DNA of 64,000 nucleotides from Flavobacterium anhuiense (GTDB lineage Bacteria; Bacteroidota; Bacteroidia; Flavobacteriales; Flavobacteriaceae): positions 51,766 to 115,765 of the forward strand of contig NZ_JUIV01000018.1 in assembly GCF_004151235.1 (NCBI RefSeq), in the 5' to 3' direction. A model generated the notes under the pieces. It was not told the DNA's origin, searched no databases, and saw nothing but the letters and a program-made list of their open reading frames with translations. The position numbers were made by a program, and so were the translations under genes. Positions 7,574 through 15,901 of this stretch are shown here, piece by piece (position 1 is the first letter of the stretch; the number at the start of each line of letters is the position of its first letter).

Positions 7574-9397
7574 TTAAATATAAATCTCTTTCCCTTGCTC
7601 AATAAATTCCTCTGATTTCTCCTGCATTCCTTTTTCTGCTGCAGCGACATCTCTAATTTCTTGTGATATTTTCATAGAGCAGAATTTTGGCCCGCACATC
7701 GAACAGAAATGTGCCACTTTTGCACCATCAGCTGGAAGTATTTCATCATGAAATTCTCTTGCGGTATCTGGGTCTAAGGCCAAATTAAACTGATCTTCCC
7801 AACGGAATTCAAAACGTGCTTTACTCAATGCATTATCACGATATTGCGCTCCCGGATGACCTTTTGCTAAGTCGGCAGCATGAGCCGAAATTTTATACGT
7901 GATTACGCCGTCTTTTACGTCTTTTTTGTTTGGCAAACCCAAATGTTCTTTTGGAGTTACATAACATAGCATTGCGCAACCGTACCAGCCAATCATGGCC
8001 GCTCCAATTGCAGAAGTGATATGGTCGTAGCCTGGTGCAATATCTGTTGTCAAAGGCCCTAAAGTATAAAATGGCGCTTCGTGACAATGTTCTAACTGTT
8101 TGTCCATGTTTTCTTTAATCATGTGCATTGGTACGTGCCCTGGACCTTCTATGAAAACTTGCACATCATGTTTCCAAGCAATTTTTGTCAATTCACCTAA
8201 AGTTTCCAATTCTGCAAATTGTGCAGCATCATTAGCATCTGCGATCGATCCCGGACGTAAACCATCTCCAAGAGAAAAAGCCACATCATATTGTTTCATG
8301 ATTTCGCAAATTTCCTCAAAATGTGTATATAAGAAGTTTTCTTTATGATGAAATAAGCACCATTTTGCCATAATTGATCCACCGCGCGAAACAATTCCAG
8401 TAACACGATTTGCGGTTAAATGAATGTAACGAAGCAAAACTCCGGCGTGAATTGTAAAATACGAAACCCCTTGTTCTGCCTGCTCGATTAGCGTATCACG
8501 GAAAATTTCCCAAGTCAAATCTTCTGCAATTCCTTTTACTTTTTCAAGAGCCTGATAAATCGGAACAGTCCCGATTGGAACAGGAGAATTTCTAATAATC
8601 CATTCTCTGGTTTCGTGAATATTTTTTCCTGTAGATAAATCCATAATGGTGTCAGCGCCCCAGCGACAAGCCCAAACGGCTTTTTCGACTTCTTCTTCAA
8701 TGCTTGAAGTCACAGCGCTGTTTCCAATATTGGCATTGATTTTTACCAAGAAATTACGACCCACAATCATCGGTTCACTTTCTGGATGATTGATGTTGTT
8801 TGGAATAATAGCTCTTCCGCAGGCCACTTCTGATCGAACGAATTCTGGAGTGATTTTGCTTTTTGGAGTATTTGCGCCAAAACTTTGTCCGCCATGCTGG
8901 CATTGCATTGCTTTGGTTTGTTCGTTTAAAAGCTCGATTCGCTGGTTTTCACGAATCGCGATATATTCCATTTCTGGCGTGATAATTCCTTGTTTGGCGT
9001 AATACAATTGTGTTACGTTAGCGCCTTTTTTGGCACGTTTTGGCTGATGCAAATATTCAAAACGAAGATGATTTAGTGTTTCATCTTTTAATCGACTTTG
9101 ACCATAATCTGAAGTGATTTCATCTAAAATTTCAACATCATTTCGATCAAGAATCCAACTTTCGCGTAAGCGTGGTAATCCTTTTCGAATATTGATTTCA
9201 ATATTTGGATCAGTGTAAGGCCCAGAAGTGTCGTAAACTGTTACAGGAGGATTTTTTTCAATGCCGCCGTTGGAAAGTTTAGTATCGCTCAAAGCAATTT
9301 CTCGCATAGCGACTTTTATCGGATGAATTTCTCCGTCGATATAAACCTTTTTAGAATTGGGAAATGGGGTTCTGGATATTTGTTCTTCTTTAGTCAT
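7574..9397 (-). CDS. thiC: phosphomethylpyrimidine synthase
   Basis: ThiC is a radical-SAM enzyme that rearranges aminoimidazole ribotide into HMP-phosphate, the pyrimidine half of thiamin. From the ATG at 9397 it has 607 residues. The [4Fe-4S] motif CSMCGPKFC lies near the C-terminus (C565, C568, C573). Other family blocks include YDTSGPYTDP, FMNLSTGKN-type DLSTGKNIHETR, and EGPGHVPMHMI. An in-frame ATG at 9445 would add 16 residues encoded by the palindromic repeat at 9429-9454, so it is rejected. It is the second gene of the TPP-riboswitch operon, after thiS. Confidence 0.97.
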   Translation of the reverse strand: MTKEEQISRTPFPNSKKVYIDGEIHPIKVAMREIALSDTKLSNGGIEKNPPVTVYDTSGPYTDPNIEINIRKGLPRLRESWILDRNDVEILDEITSDYGQSRLKDETLNHLRFEYLHQPKRAKKGANVTQLYYAKQGIITPEMEYIAIRENQRIELLNEQTKAMQCQHGGQSFGANTPKSKITPEFVRSEVACGRAIIPNNINHPESEPMIVGRNFLVKINANIGNSAVTSSIEEEVEKAVWACRWGADTIMDLSTGKNIHETREWIIRNSPVPIGTVPIYQALEKVKGIAEDLTWEIFRDTLIEQAEQGVSYFTIHAGVLLRYIHLTANRVTGIVSRGGSIMAKWCLFHHKENFLYTHFEEICEIMKQYDVAFSLGDGLRPGSIADANDAAQFAELETLGELTKIAWKHDVQVFIEGPGHVPMHMIKENMDKQLEHCHEAPFYTLGPLTTDIAPGYDHITSAIGAAMIGWYGCAMLCYVTPKEHLGLPNKKDVKDGVITYKISAHAADLAKGHPGAQYRDNALSKARFEFRWEDQFNLALDPDTAREFHDEILPADGAKVAHFCSMCGPKFCSMKISQEIRDVAAAEKGMQEKSEEFIEQGKEIYI

Positions 9398-9407
9398 AGT
9401 GTTTTTT

Positions 9408-9428
9408 GTTTCAGGTTTCAGGTTTACT
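9408..9428. repeat. GTTTCAG heptamer repeat
   Basis: GTTTCAG GTTTCAG GTTTACT lies just upstream of thiC. The same unit recurs at 9873-9900. Confidence 0.65.
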
Positions 9429-9454
9429 GTAGAGACGCATTTCAATGCGTCTAC
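9429..9454. repeat. GTAGAGACGCATT palindromic interspersed repeat
   Basis: GACGCATT-tc-AATGCGTC with flanking GTAGA and TAC forms a hairpin between thiS and thiC. A degenerate relative (AACGCAT-agaa-ATGCGTT) is at 9729-9746, and a compound copy lies at about 23747-23802. These resemble REP-like palindromes scattered in Bacteroidota genomes. Confidence 0.75.
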
Positions 9455-9475
9455 GTAAGGTTGGCAAATTGGAAT

Positions 9476-9682
9476 TTAACCACCCTGCGTAGCAGAAATA
9501 ATCAAAATTTCGTCGGTTTCTTGTACGAGGAATTCGTTCCAATTGGTTTTTGGAACAACAGTATTGTTAACAGCAACGGCAATTCCGTTTTGTTTGTGCG
9601 GAATTTCGAGATCGAGCAATGATTGAACGCTTAGCGATTCAGCATTGAATTTTTTAGTTTGTTGATTGATTTTTAGTTCCAT
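9476..9682 (-). CDS. thiS: sulfur carrier protein
   Basis: ThiS is a ubiquitin-fold protein whose C-terminal Gly-Gly is adenylated by ThiF and converted to a thiocarboxylate that donates sulfur to thiazole. From the ATG at 9682 it has 68 residues and ends ISATQGG, the diagnostic Gly-Gly tail. VNNTVVPKTNW matches the family centre. A start 15 codons further upstream (9727) would read through intergenic repeat sequence and is rejected. It is the first gene after the TPP riboswitch. Confidence 0.94.
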   Translation of the reverse strand: MELKINQQTKKFNAESLSVQSLLDLEIPHKQNGIAVAVNNTVVPKTNWNEFLVQETDEILIISATQGG

Positions 9683-9728
9683 TCCTTTTAAGTTTAGTGT
9701 ATAGATACACGTTAGGAATGGCTGCAAT

Positions 9729-9746
9729 AACGCATAGAAATGCGTT
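9729..9746. repeat. degenerate GACGCATT-type palindrome
   Basis: AACGCAT-agaa-ATGCGTT has perfect 7-bp arms. It lies between the riboswitch and thiS and resembles the palindrome at 9429-9454. It could also act in the riboswitch expression platform, but no U-tract follows. Confidence 0.55.
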
Positions 9747-9760
9747 CAAGAAGTCATCTT

Positions 9761-9841
9761 ACTTTTCCCTACGCTAGTATGAACTAGATCAGGTTCAGAG
9801 GGTAAAATCTCAGCCTGCGTGATGCAGACACCCCTAAAGTG
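9761..9841 (-). promoter_or_regulatory. TPP (THI-element) riboswitch
   Basis: On the minus strand the conserved THI core is readable: AGGGGTG, then CTGAGA, ACCC, GAACCTGATC and TAGCGTAGGGAA, closed by an ACTTT/AAAGT P1 stem. Thiamine pyrophosphate binding normally turns expression down. It sits directly upstream of thiS and so should control the whole thi operon down to thiF. The -7 box at 9847-9854 would start the transcript at or just before the aptamer. Confidence 0.96.
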
Positions 9842-9846
9842 TGAAG

Positions 9847-9854
9847 CAAATGTA
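9847..9854 (-). promoter_or_regulatory. thi operon promoter, -7 box
   Basis: TACATTTG on the minus strand matches TAnnTTTG and lies about 6 nt before the riboswitch. No clear TTG is seen 17-23 nt further upstream. Confidence 0.6.
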
Positions 9855-9872
9855 ATGAATTTTTGTTTAAAA

Positions 9873-9900
9873 GTTTCAGGTTTCATGTTTCAGGTTCAAA
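9873..9900. repeat. GTTTCAG/GTTTCAT heptamer repeat
   Basis: Four 7-bp units (GTTTCAG, GTTTCAT, GTTTCAG, GTTCAAA) lie upstream of the thi promoter and downstream of tag. Confidence 0.65.
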
Positions 9901-9923
9901 AAAAATGAAACTGCAACTGAAAA

Positions 9924-10484
9924 CTATTTATTTCTTGTCCAGCAATCTTCCACATGATCATTGACCATTCCAGTCGCCTGCATGTGAGCATAAATGACTG
10001 TTGAACCTACGAATTTGAAACCGCGTTTTTTTAAATCTTTACTGATGGCATCAGAAATTGGAGTGGTTGCTGGAATATCTTTTAGCATTTTTGGCTTATT
10101 GTCAATCGGTTTTCCGTCAGTAAATTTCCAGATGTAATCAGAAAAAGTTCCAAATTCTTCTTGGACTTTCATAAAAGCCTGAGCATTTGTAACAGCCGAT
10201 TTAATTTTAAGTTTATTGCGGATGATTCCTGTATCTTGCATCAATTCTTCTATTTTTTCTTCAGAATAATCAGCAATTTTTTTATGGTCAAAATTATCAA
10301 AAGCAGTTTTGAAGTTTTCTCTTTTGTTTAAAATAGTAATCCAGCTTAAACCTGCTTGAAAAGTTTCTAGAATTAAAAACTCAAAAATAGTCGGGTCGTC
10401 ATAAACTGGAGTTCCCCATTCTTCATCATGATATTTTTTATATAAATCGCTGGCAGAACACCAGCCGCATCTTATTGGTTCCAT
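9924..10484 (-). CDS. tag: DNA-3-methyladenine glycosylase I
   Basis: Tag removes 3-methyladenine from alkylated DNA as the first step of base-excision repair. The 186-residue protein has the zinc-site residues at the family spacing: C6, H19, H177 and C181 (the same spacing as the E. coli enzyme, offset by two). It also has the N-terminal RCGWC and YHDEEWGTP blocks and LETFQAGLSW. It is preceded on the minus strand by a terminator at 10503-10539 that separates it from the lipoprotein gene, so it probably has its own promoter. Confidence 0.96.
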   Translation of the reverse strand: MEPIRCGWCSASDLYKKYHDEEWGTPVYDDPTIFEFLILETFQAGLSWITILNKRENFKTAFDNFDHKKIADYSEEKIEELMQDTGIIRNKLKIKSAVTNAQAFMKVQEEFGTFSDYIWKFTDGKPIDNKPKMLKDIPATTPISDAISKDLKKRGFKFVGSTVIYAHMQATGMVNDHVEDCWTRNK

Positions 10485-10502
10485 TTTTTATTTTAAATGT
10501 AT

Positions 10503-10539
10503 AAAAAAAGCTTCAAACTATGAAGTCTGAAGCTTTTGG
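10503..10539 (-). terminator. intrinsic terminator after lipoprotein gene
   Basis: On the minus strand AAAGCTTCA pairs with TGAAGCTTT and is followed by a T run, just after the lipoprotein gene at 10558-10989. Confidence 0.75.
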
Positions 10540-10557
10540 TAAACTTATTTTTTTGAA

Positions 10558-10989
10558 TTACTTTTTCTTGTATATAGAAACAGCACTTACTGATATGCCT
10601 CCTTCAGAATATGTCATTTTTACTTTTAACGTACTACTGCTTAATTCAGAGATTTCCCATTTAACCTCCTCATCACTATATTTTAGAGTTAATGTATTTC
10701 CATCTTTTTTCCAAGTTCCATCTTCAGTATAGGTGCTACATTTTGAATCCCAATATTCTGATGTGATATCGATGAATTTTCCATCATTAGTAAAAGTCAT
10801 TGATGGAATTTCACAGCCTTCACTATCATAAGGTTGTATCACCTCTTGGCCATTTAGAATTGCTCCTTGGTGAGTTACTTCCCATTTTCCTTCAATTGAT
10901 CCGCCGTCCTTGTCATCATCACTGCTGCAAGAAACCGCTGTTAAACCTAATGTCAAGATTGACACAAAAAGAATGCTTAGTTTTTTCAT
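10558..10989 (-). CDS. lipocalin-like lipoprotein
   Basis: This 143-residue protein has a lipoprotein signal peptide (MKKLSILFVSILTLGLTAVSC, lipobox ending at C21) followed by SSDDDKDGG, the Ser/Asp-rich linker typical of Bacteroidota surface lipoproteins. The rest is beta-rich with GKWEVT, MTFTNDGKF, DGTWKKDGNTLTL and a final IYKKK, the pattern of small lipocalin-like (DUF4923/lipocalin_4 type) domains. The ligand is unknown. It is likely anchored to the outer membrane. It appears monocistronic, with a terminator after it and 150 bp before the next gene. Confidence 0.75.
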   Translation of the reverse strand: MKKLSILFVSILTLGLTAVSCSSDDDKDGGSIEGKWEVTHQGAILNGQEVIQPYDSEGCEIPSMTFTNDGKFIDITSEYWDSKCSTYTEDGTWKKDGNTLTLKYSDEEVKWEISELSSSTLKVKMTYSEGGISVSAVSIYKKK

Positions 10990-11141
10990 TTTTGGTAGAT
11001 TTTATTTGTTAAATGTTTGGCAAAAGTAAAATCTTTTAAGATAAAACCAAGGATTTCTAATAAGTTTTTTCGTATTTTTTGTTATTGATTTGTAATTGAC
11101 TGTGTGTCAGGTGAATCTGTCTTTTTTTGTTTAGTTTTCCA

Positions 11142-11822
11142 TTATCTTCCAATTTGCCAGCTATATCCTTTTACGCTCGGAATATAAGCTGAACGACCAA
11201 TTATTACTAAATTATTATAAATTTTCCTGTTGTATTTAATGCCAATCGCATTTCCAGAAGTATACATTTTATTGGCTTTAAAAACTACCTTCATTTTGCC
11301 ATCTTCCAATTCTGCATCAGATATTCGCTCCACTAGCCAAGTAGATTGCCATTTTACAGCCAACTCGTTTTCGGCTGTTTTAGTTACACTTTTTACTAAT
11401 TTTACTGCTTCCGCTGGAATTTCAAAGTGTTCTGTTAGTTCTTTCTGAGTCATGGTCTGACCCATTTTACAATTGTCTAATATTTTACGGACATTGACAA
11501 AATTTAAAAGCTTGTCGTTAACTTCTTTTTTTATAGAAGTTGGGGGAATGGCTGTGTTATTTGTAGTTTGGGAACTTATCGGTTTAAAATCTATTGGATT
11601 TTTGACTGAAAAAGGATTTTTTGGGACAACAGTCTTTTTTGACTCAAATTCTTTTGGTGCTGTGATAGTTTTTGAAGAAATCTTTGGATTTACTTTCACA
11701 GTAGCAGGTGTCAGGTTATTGACAGACTGAATGACTTTTTGGGACTGTCTTTTTTCATCATTGCCACAGCTTAAAAAGAGATAGGTAGCAGAGAATAAAA
11801 TAAGCAAGTAATTTTTTTTCAT
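11142..11822 (-). CDS. putative lipoprotein of unknown function
   Basis: This 226-residue protein is not one I recognise. It starts with a lipoprotein signal (MKKNYLLILFSATYLFLSCG, lipobox LSC) and has a low-complexity Thr/Pro/Lys/Asn-rich linker to about residue 105. A folded C-terminal domain of ~120 residues follows, with FVNVRKILDNCKMGQTM and AVKWQSTWLVERISDAELEDG. The C-terminal part looks like a compact mixed alpha/beta domain and contains one cysteine besides the lipidated one. It is 22 bp downstream of the queuosine-precursor transporter gene and could share its transcript. No function is proposed. Confidence 0.6.
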   Translation of the reverse strand: MKKNYLLILFSATYLFLSCGNDEKRQSQKVIQSVNNLTPATVKVNPKISSKTITAPKEFESKKTVVPKNPFSVKNPIDFKPISSQTTNNTAIPPTSIKKEVNDKLLNFVNVRKILDNCKMGQTMTQKELTEHFEIPAEAVKLVKSVTKTAENELAVKWQSTWLVERISDAELEDGKMKVVFKANKMYTSGNAIGIKYNRKIYNNLVIIGRSAYIPSVKGYSWQIGR

Positions 11823-11844
11823 GACCTAAATATTTTTTTATTCT

Positions 11845-12507
11845 TTATCCTTTATGTGCAGGATCTTCGTCCAAATATTTTTTAATCAAATGATGTCCTA
11901 AATAAATTGCTGGAGTTAATAAGATAGCTATTGCTAGTTTAAAAGTGTATCCTATTAATCCTGAAGATATAAAGGTGTCGAAATCAATTTTTCCGGGAAG
12001 CCAAAATGCAATTCCTAAAACAATAAACGAATCAAATAATTGCGAAATAACAGTAGAACCGGTTGCTCTCAGCCATATTTTCTTTTCGCCGGTTCTGTTT
12101 TTAAAGAACCAAAATATCCACACATCAATAAGCTGTGATGCCATGAAAGCGATTAAACTTCCAACAATAATCCACATACTCTGCCCAAAAACGGCTTGAA
12201 ATTGATCGTCGTTTACTGGGCTAATTCCTTTTGCAGCTGGAATAGTAATCGCCATAAAAAGTATTAAAAAAGCATATGCAATCAGACATGCAGTTATGAA
12301 AGAAAGTTTTTTTACGCCTTTTTCGCCAAAATATTCGTTAATCAAATCGGTAGTTAGAAATACAACTGGCCAAGGTAGAATTCCTATACTCATGACAAAA
12401 GGCCCAATTTGAATTAACTTTCCTCCAATTAACTCAGCAACAACAGCATTGGTAATAAATATTCCTGCTAAAATTACAAAAACAATTTCTTTTCTGGTTC
12501 TAAACAT
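11845..12507 (-). CDS. queuosine precursor transporter (YhhQ/VUT family)
   Basis: This is a 220-residue integral membrane protein with about six hydrophobic segments. It carries the family pattern VVAELIGGKLIQIGPFVMSIG, LPWPVVFLTTDLINEYFG and DVWIFWFFKNRTG. COG1738 members import preQ0/preQ1 across the inner membrane for tRNA queuosine synthesis. A queG gene is present at 57877-58800, consistent with queuosine being made here. The ATG at 12507 gives a start just before the first helix. Confidence 0.85.
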   Translation of the reverse strand: MFRTRKEIVFVILAGIFITNAVVAELIGGKLIQIGPFVMSIGILPWPVVFLTTDLINEYFGEKGVKKLSFITACLIAYAFLILFMAITIPAAKGISPVNDDQFQAVFGQSMWIIVGSLIAFMASQLIDVWIFWFFKNRTGEKKIWLRATGSTVISQLFDSFIVLGIAFWLPGKIDFDTFISSGLIGYTFKLAIAILLTPAIYLGHHLIKKYLDEDPAHKG

Positions 12508-12668
12508 TTGATTTTTGGTATTGATATTTCAAAAATAAACTATTTCTTTTAAATCTTTGAAACTATAATTCGTTAGCGTATGAAGTTTGCCTTCGATTGG
12601 TTAATTTTGAGATTCTGTTGCATTTTTTGGCAGTCAGATTTTGCACAAAATTAATTAATGCATTTGTT

Positions 12669-14732
12669 ATGAAAACACCGATAGAATTAGATAATCCATT
12701 GTTAAAAGATTGGTCTGGGCCTTACGGAGGAGTTCCAGATTTTACGGCCTATAAAGTTTCAGATTTTAAGCCCGCAATAGAATTCGCAATTAAAGAAAAA
12801 TTAGAAGAAATTGATGCAATTGCAAATAATGTAGAAAAACCGACTTTTAAAAATACAATTGAAGCGTTGGAGTTATCAGGAGAAAAATTAGATAAAATTC
12901 AGGCTGTTTACGGTATTTACAGATCTAATTTGAGCACTCCAGAATTTAACGTAGTAGATACCGAAATGTCGCCAAAATTAGCAGAGATTAATGATAAACT
13001 GTATCAGAATGAAAAACTATTCTCTAGAATTGAAGCCTTGTACAAATCAGATGAAAAGAAGAATTTAACGAAAGAACAGCAACGTTTATTATGGCTTTAT
13101 TATACCGATTTTGTTAGAGAAGGAGCAGAGCTAAAAGCTCAAGATAAAGAGAAAGTAGCTAAGATTAATCAGGAATTAGCGGGACTTTTTACTGCTTTTA
13201 GTCAAAAGTTACTTGCAGAAGAAAACAATCAATATATAGAGCTAAATACAGAAGCTGATTTTGACGGTTTGCCTGAAGAATTTAAGAATGCAGCTATTGC
13301 CGAAGCAAAAGAGCGAAATCTTACTGCTTTAGGCTGTATTGGAAACACTAGATCTTCCATTGAACCTTTTCTGACTTTCTCAAACAGAAGAGATTTAAGA
13401 GAAAAAGCTTTTGATATTTTCGTGAAACGAGGCGATAATAAGAACGAAAATGATACAAATGAAACACTTGTGTCAATTCTAAAATTAAGGGCTGAAAAAG
13501 CAAAGATTTTAGGCTTTTCGAATTTTGCCGAGTGGAGTTTGTCAAATAAAATGGCTAAAGATCCGCAGAAAACGCTCGATTTGATGCATTCTGTTTGGAA
13601 ACCTGCTGTAGAAAAAGTAAAAAATGACGTTTCGGCTATGCAAAAAATGGTGGATGAAGAAGGTGGAGATTTTAAAATTCAGCCTTGGGATTACCGTTAT
13701 TACGCAGAAAAAGTACGAAAGGCGAAATATGATTTAGATCAGAATGAAATTAAACAATATTTGCAGCTGGAAAATTTGCGAGAAGGAATGTTTTGGACGG
13801 CTGGTGAATTGTTTAACTTAGGTTTTAAGCAATTATTTGATGTTCCGGTTTATCATCCTGATGTTCGAGTTTGGGAAGTGAATAATAAAAATACAGGAGA
13901 AGCGATAGGACTTTGGTATTTTGATCCTTATGCACGTACAGGAAAGCGTTCCGGAGCTTGGATGAATTCGCATAGAGATCAGCAGAGAATAACAGGTAAT
14001 GTGCTTCCTATTGTGTCAAACAATTGCAATTTTATTAAAGGAAATAGTGGTGAGCCTGTTTTGATTTCGTGGGATGATGCCACGACTTTATTTCATGAAT
14101 TTGGACATGCACTTCATGGATTGTGTTCTAATGTTACGTATCCGAGCCTTTCAGGAACTTCTGTTGCAAGAGATTATGTCGAGTTTCCATCTCAGCTATT
14201 AGAGCATTGGCTGGCAACGCCTGAGGTTTTAAACAAGTTTGGGCTTCATTATAAAACAAACGAACCATTATCGCAGTCATTGGTAGAAAGAATAGGAAAA
14301 GCGGCTAACTTTAACGAAGGTTTTGCAACGGTCGAAACGATTTCTAGTTCTTTTGTCGATATGAAATTGCATTTAACAACTGATATAATTGATCCGCATG
14401 CATTTGAAGAGAAAGTCTTAACTGAAATTAATATGCCTTCGGAAATTGCAATGAGGCACAGAATTCCGCAATTTGCACATATTTTTTCAAGTGACGGTTA
14501 TGCGGCTGGTTACTACAGTTATTTGTGGGCAGATGTTATCAATGCAGATGCTTATGAGGCTTTTTTGGAAGCAGAAGGGCCGTTTGATAAAAATGTTTCC
14601 GAGCGACTTTATAAAACAGTTTTAAGTGTTGGAAATACTATTGATAATGAAGAAATGTATGAGAATTTTAGAGGGCATGCCCCGAAATCTGATGCATTGA
14701 TGAGAGCAAGAAATTTTCCAGTTGAAAGTTAA
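12669..14732 (+). CDS. M3 family metallopeptidase (oligopeptidase A/Dcp-like)
   Basis: This 687-residue zinc peptidase has the thermolysin-like motif H476-E-F-G-H480 (LFHEFGHALHGL) and the downstream glutamate region (EFPSQLLEHW), plus the family block PLSQSLVERIGKAANFN. M3 enzymes of this type hydrolyse short peptides in the cytoplasm or release C-terminal dipeptides. No signal peptide is seen from the chosen start, ATG at 12669 (MKTPIELDNPLL). A TTG at 12597 would add 24 residues that do not resemble the family. It cannot be told from the sequence alone whether this is prlC-like or dcp-like. Confidence 0.92.
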   Translation: MKTPIELDNPLLKDWSGPYGGVPDFTAYKVSDFKPAIEFAIKEKLEEIDAIANNVEKPTFKNTIEALELSGEKLDKIQAVYGIYRSNLSTPEFNVVDTEMSPKLAEINDKLYQNEKLFSRIEALYKSDEKKNLTKEQQRLLWLYYTDFVREGAELKAQDKEKVAKINQELAGLFTAFSQKLLAEENNQYIELNTEADFDGLPEEFKNAAIAEAKERNLTALGCIGNTRSSIEPFLTFSNRRDLREKAFDIFVKRGDNKNENDTNETLVSILKLRAEKAKILGFSNFAEWSLSNKMAKDPQKTLDLMHSVWKPAVEKVKNDVSAMQKMVDEEGGDFKIQPWDYRYYAEKVRKAKYDLDQNEIKQYLQLENLREGMFWTAGELFNLGFKQLFDVPVYHPDVRVWEVNNKNTGEAIGLWYFDPYARTGKRSGAWMNSHRDQQRITGNVLPIVSNNCNFIKGNSGEPVLISWDDATTLFHEFGHALHGLCSNVTYPSLSGTSVARDYVEFPSQLLEHWLATPEVLNKFGLHYKTNEPLSQSLVERIGKAANFNEGFATVETISSSFVDMKLHLTTDIIDPHAFEEKVLTEINMPSEIAMRHRIPQFAHIFSSDGYAAGYYSYLWADVINADAYEAFLEAEGPFDKNVSERLYKTVLSVGNTIDNEEMYENFRGHAPKSDALMRARNFPVES

Positions 14733-14745
14733 TTTATGTAAGAAT

Positions 14746-14780
14746 AAAAAAGCCCGAATAAATAAATATTCGGGCTTTTT
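14746..14780. terminator. bidirectional intrinsic terminator
   Basis: AAAAAAGCCCGAATA and TATTCGGGCTTTTT pair across a short loop. It lies between the convergent M3 peptidase and tsf genes and has T runs on both strands. Confidence 0.9.
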
Positions 14781-14798
14781 AATATTGAAAATAATATA

Positions 14799-15761
14799 TT
14801 AACCTAAAGTAACTCTTTTGAAACCAGTGATTTCAACATTGAATCCTTTTACGTAATCACCAACTTTTTTACTGTCATCTTTGATGAAGTTTTGATCTAA
14901 AAGAGCTTTCTCTTGATCTAAAGTTGTGTTATCAGAGATAAAACGTTGTACTTTTCCTGGAAGAATTTTGTCCCAGATTTGCTCTGGTTTACCTTCAGCT
15001 TTTAATTCAGCTTTAGCATCTTCTTCAGCTTGTTTGATAACTTCTGGAGTTAATTGAGAGAAAGAGATGTATTTAGGAACATTTTTCAAAGTTTTTCCTA
15101 AACGTTTTGCTTCTTCATTATCTTTTTCAATTACAGCAATACGAGCAGCAAGTTCAGATTCAACGAAAGCAGGATCAAAATCTTTGTAAGATAATGTGTC
15201 AGCTCCCATAGAAGCAACTTGCATAGAGATGTCTTTTGTTAAAGCTTCAGCGTTAGCAACGGGAGCAGAAATTGCAGTTAAAGCAGCAATTTTATTAACG
15301 TGAACATAAGATCCAACGTAAGCACCTTCTAAAATTTCGAAACCACCGATTTCGATTTTCTCACCGATAACTCCAGTTTGCTCGATTAATTTCTCAGCAA
15401 CTGTAATTCCGTTGAAATCAGAAGCTAATAATTCTTCTTTTGTAGAGAAGTTGATAGCTCTTTCTACTAAATCTTTAGCTAAAGCAACGAAAGCTTCGTT
15501 TTTACCTACGAAGTCAGTTTCGCAGTTTAAAGTGATGATAGCTCCTTTAGTGTTGTCAGCATTGATAAAAGAAACAGCAGCTCCTTCAGCAGACTCACGG
15601 TCAGAACGGTTAGCAGCAACTTTTTGTCCTTTTTCTCTAAGGATTTGTATCGCTTTATCGAAATCTCCTTCAGCTTCAACTAAAGCTTTTTTACAGTCCA
15701 TCATTCCGGCACCTGTAGATTGTCTTAATTTATTTACGTCTGCAGCAGTAATTGTTGACAT
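14799..15761 (-). CDS. tsf: translation elongation factor Ts
   Basis: EF-Ts is the guanine-nucleotide exchange factor for EF-Tu. From the ATG at 15761 it is 320 residues. It begins with the UBA-like region ADVNKLRQSTGAGMMDCKKAL and has LNCETDFVGKNEAFV in the core. The family tends to be longer in Bacteroidota, as here. An in-frame ATG 18 codons upstream (15815) reads AT-rich intergenic repeat sequence and is rejected. It lies downstream of rpsB in the usual rpsB-tsf pairing, with a 140-bp gap. Confidence 0.97.
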   Translation of the reverse strand: MSTITAADVNKLRQSTGAGMMDCKKALVEAEGDFDKAIQILREKGQKVAANRSDRESAEGAAVSFINADNTKGAIITLNCETDFVGKNEAFVALAKDLVERAINFSTKEELLASDFNGITVAEKLIEQTGVIGEKIEIGGFEILEGAYVGSYVHVNKIAALTAISAPVANAEALTKDISMQVASMGADTLSYKDFDPAFVESELAARIAVIEKDNEEAKRLGKTLKNVPKYISFSQLTPEVIKQAEEDAKAELKAEGKPEQIWDKILPGKVQRFISDNTTLDQEKALLDQNFIKDDSKKVGDYVKGFNVEITGFKRVTLG

Positions 15762-15863
15762 AATATTTTGAATTTTTAATGTTAAAAGTAAAAAATTCCA
15801 GCTTTTAAATCCCAAACTCCAATTTTATTAAATTATCAACATAACGTTTTTAATTTTGTATTT

Positions 15864-15900
15864 GGAATTTGGAATTTAAAATTTGGAATTTAAAATTTGA
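15864..15900. repeat. GGAATTT/AAAATTT period-7 repeat
   Basis: Five consecutive 7-bp units (GGAATTT, GGAATTT, AAAATTT, GGAATTT, AAAATTT) lie between rpsB and tsf. The unit matches the tract near 785-863. Confidence 0.8.
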
Positions 15901-15901
15901 T

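Noticed and set aside
9398..9445. Upstream ATG of thiC
   Set aside because: The extra residues are encoded by a palindromic repeat and heptamer repeat.
11142..11822. Named function for the 226-residue lipoprotein
   Set aside because: No domain is recognisable, so no function was assigned.
12597..12668. TTG start for the M3 peptidase
   Set aside because: The 24 extra residues do not look like the family N-terminus; an ATG at 12669 starts the typical sequence.
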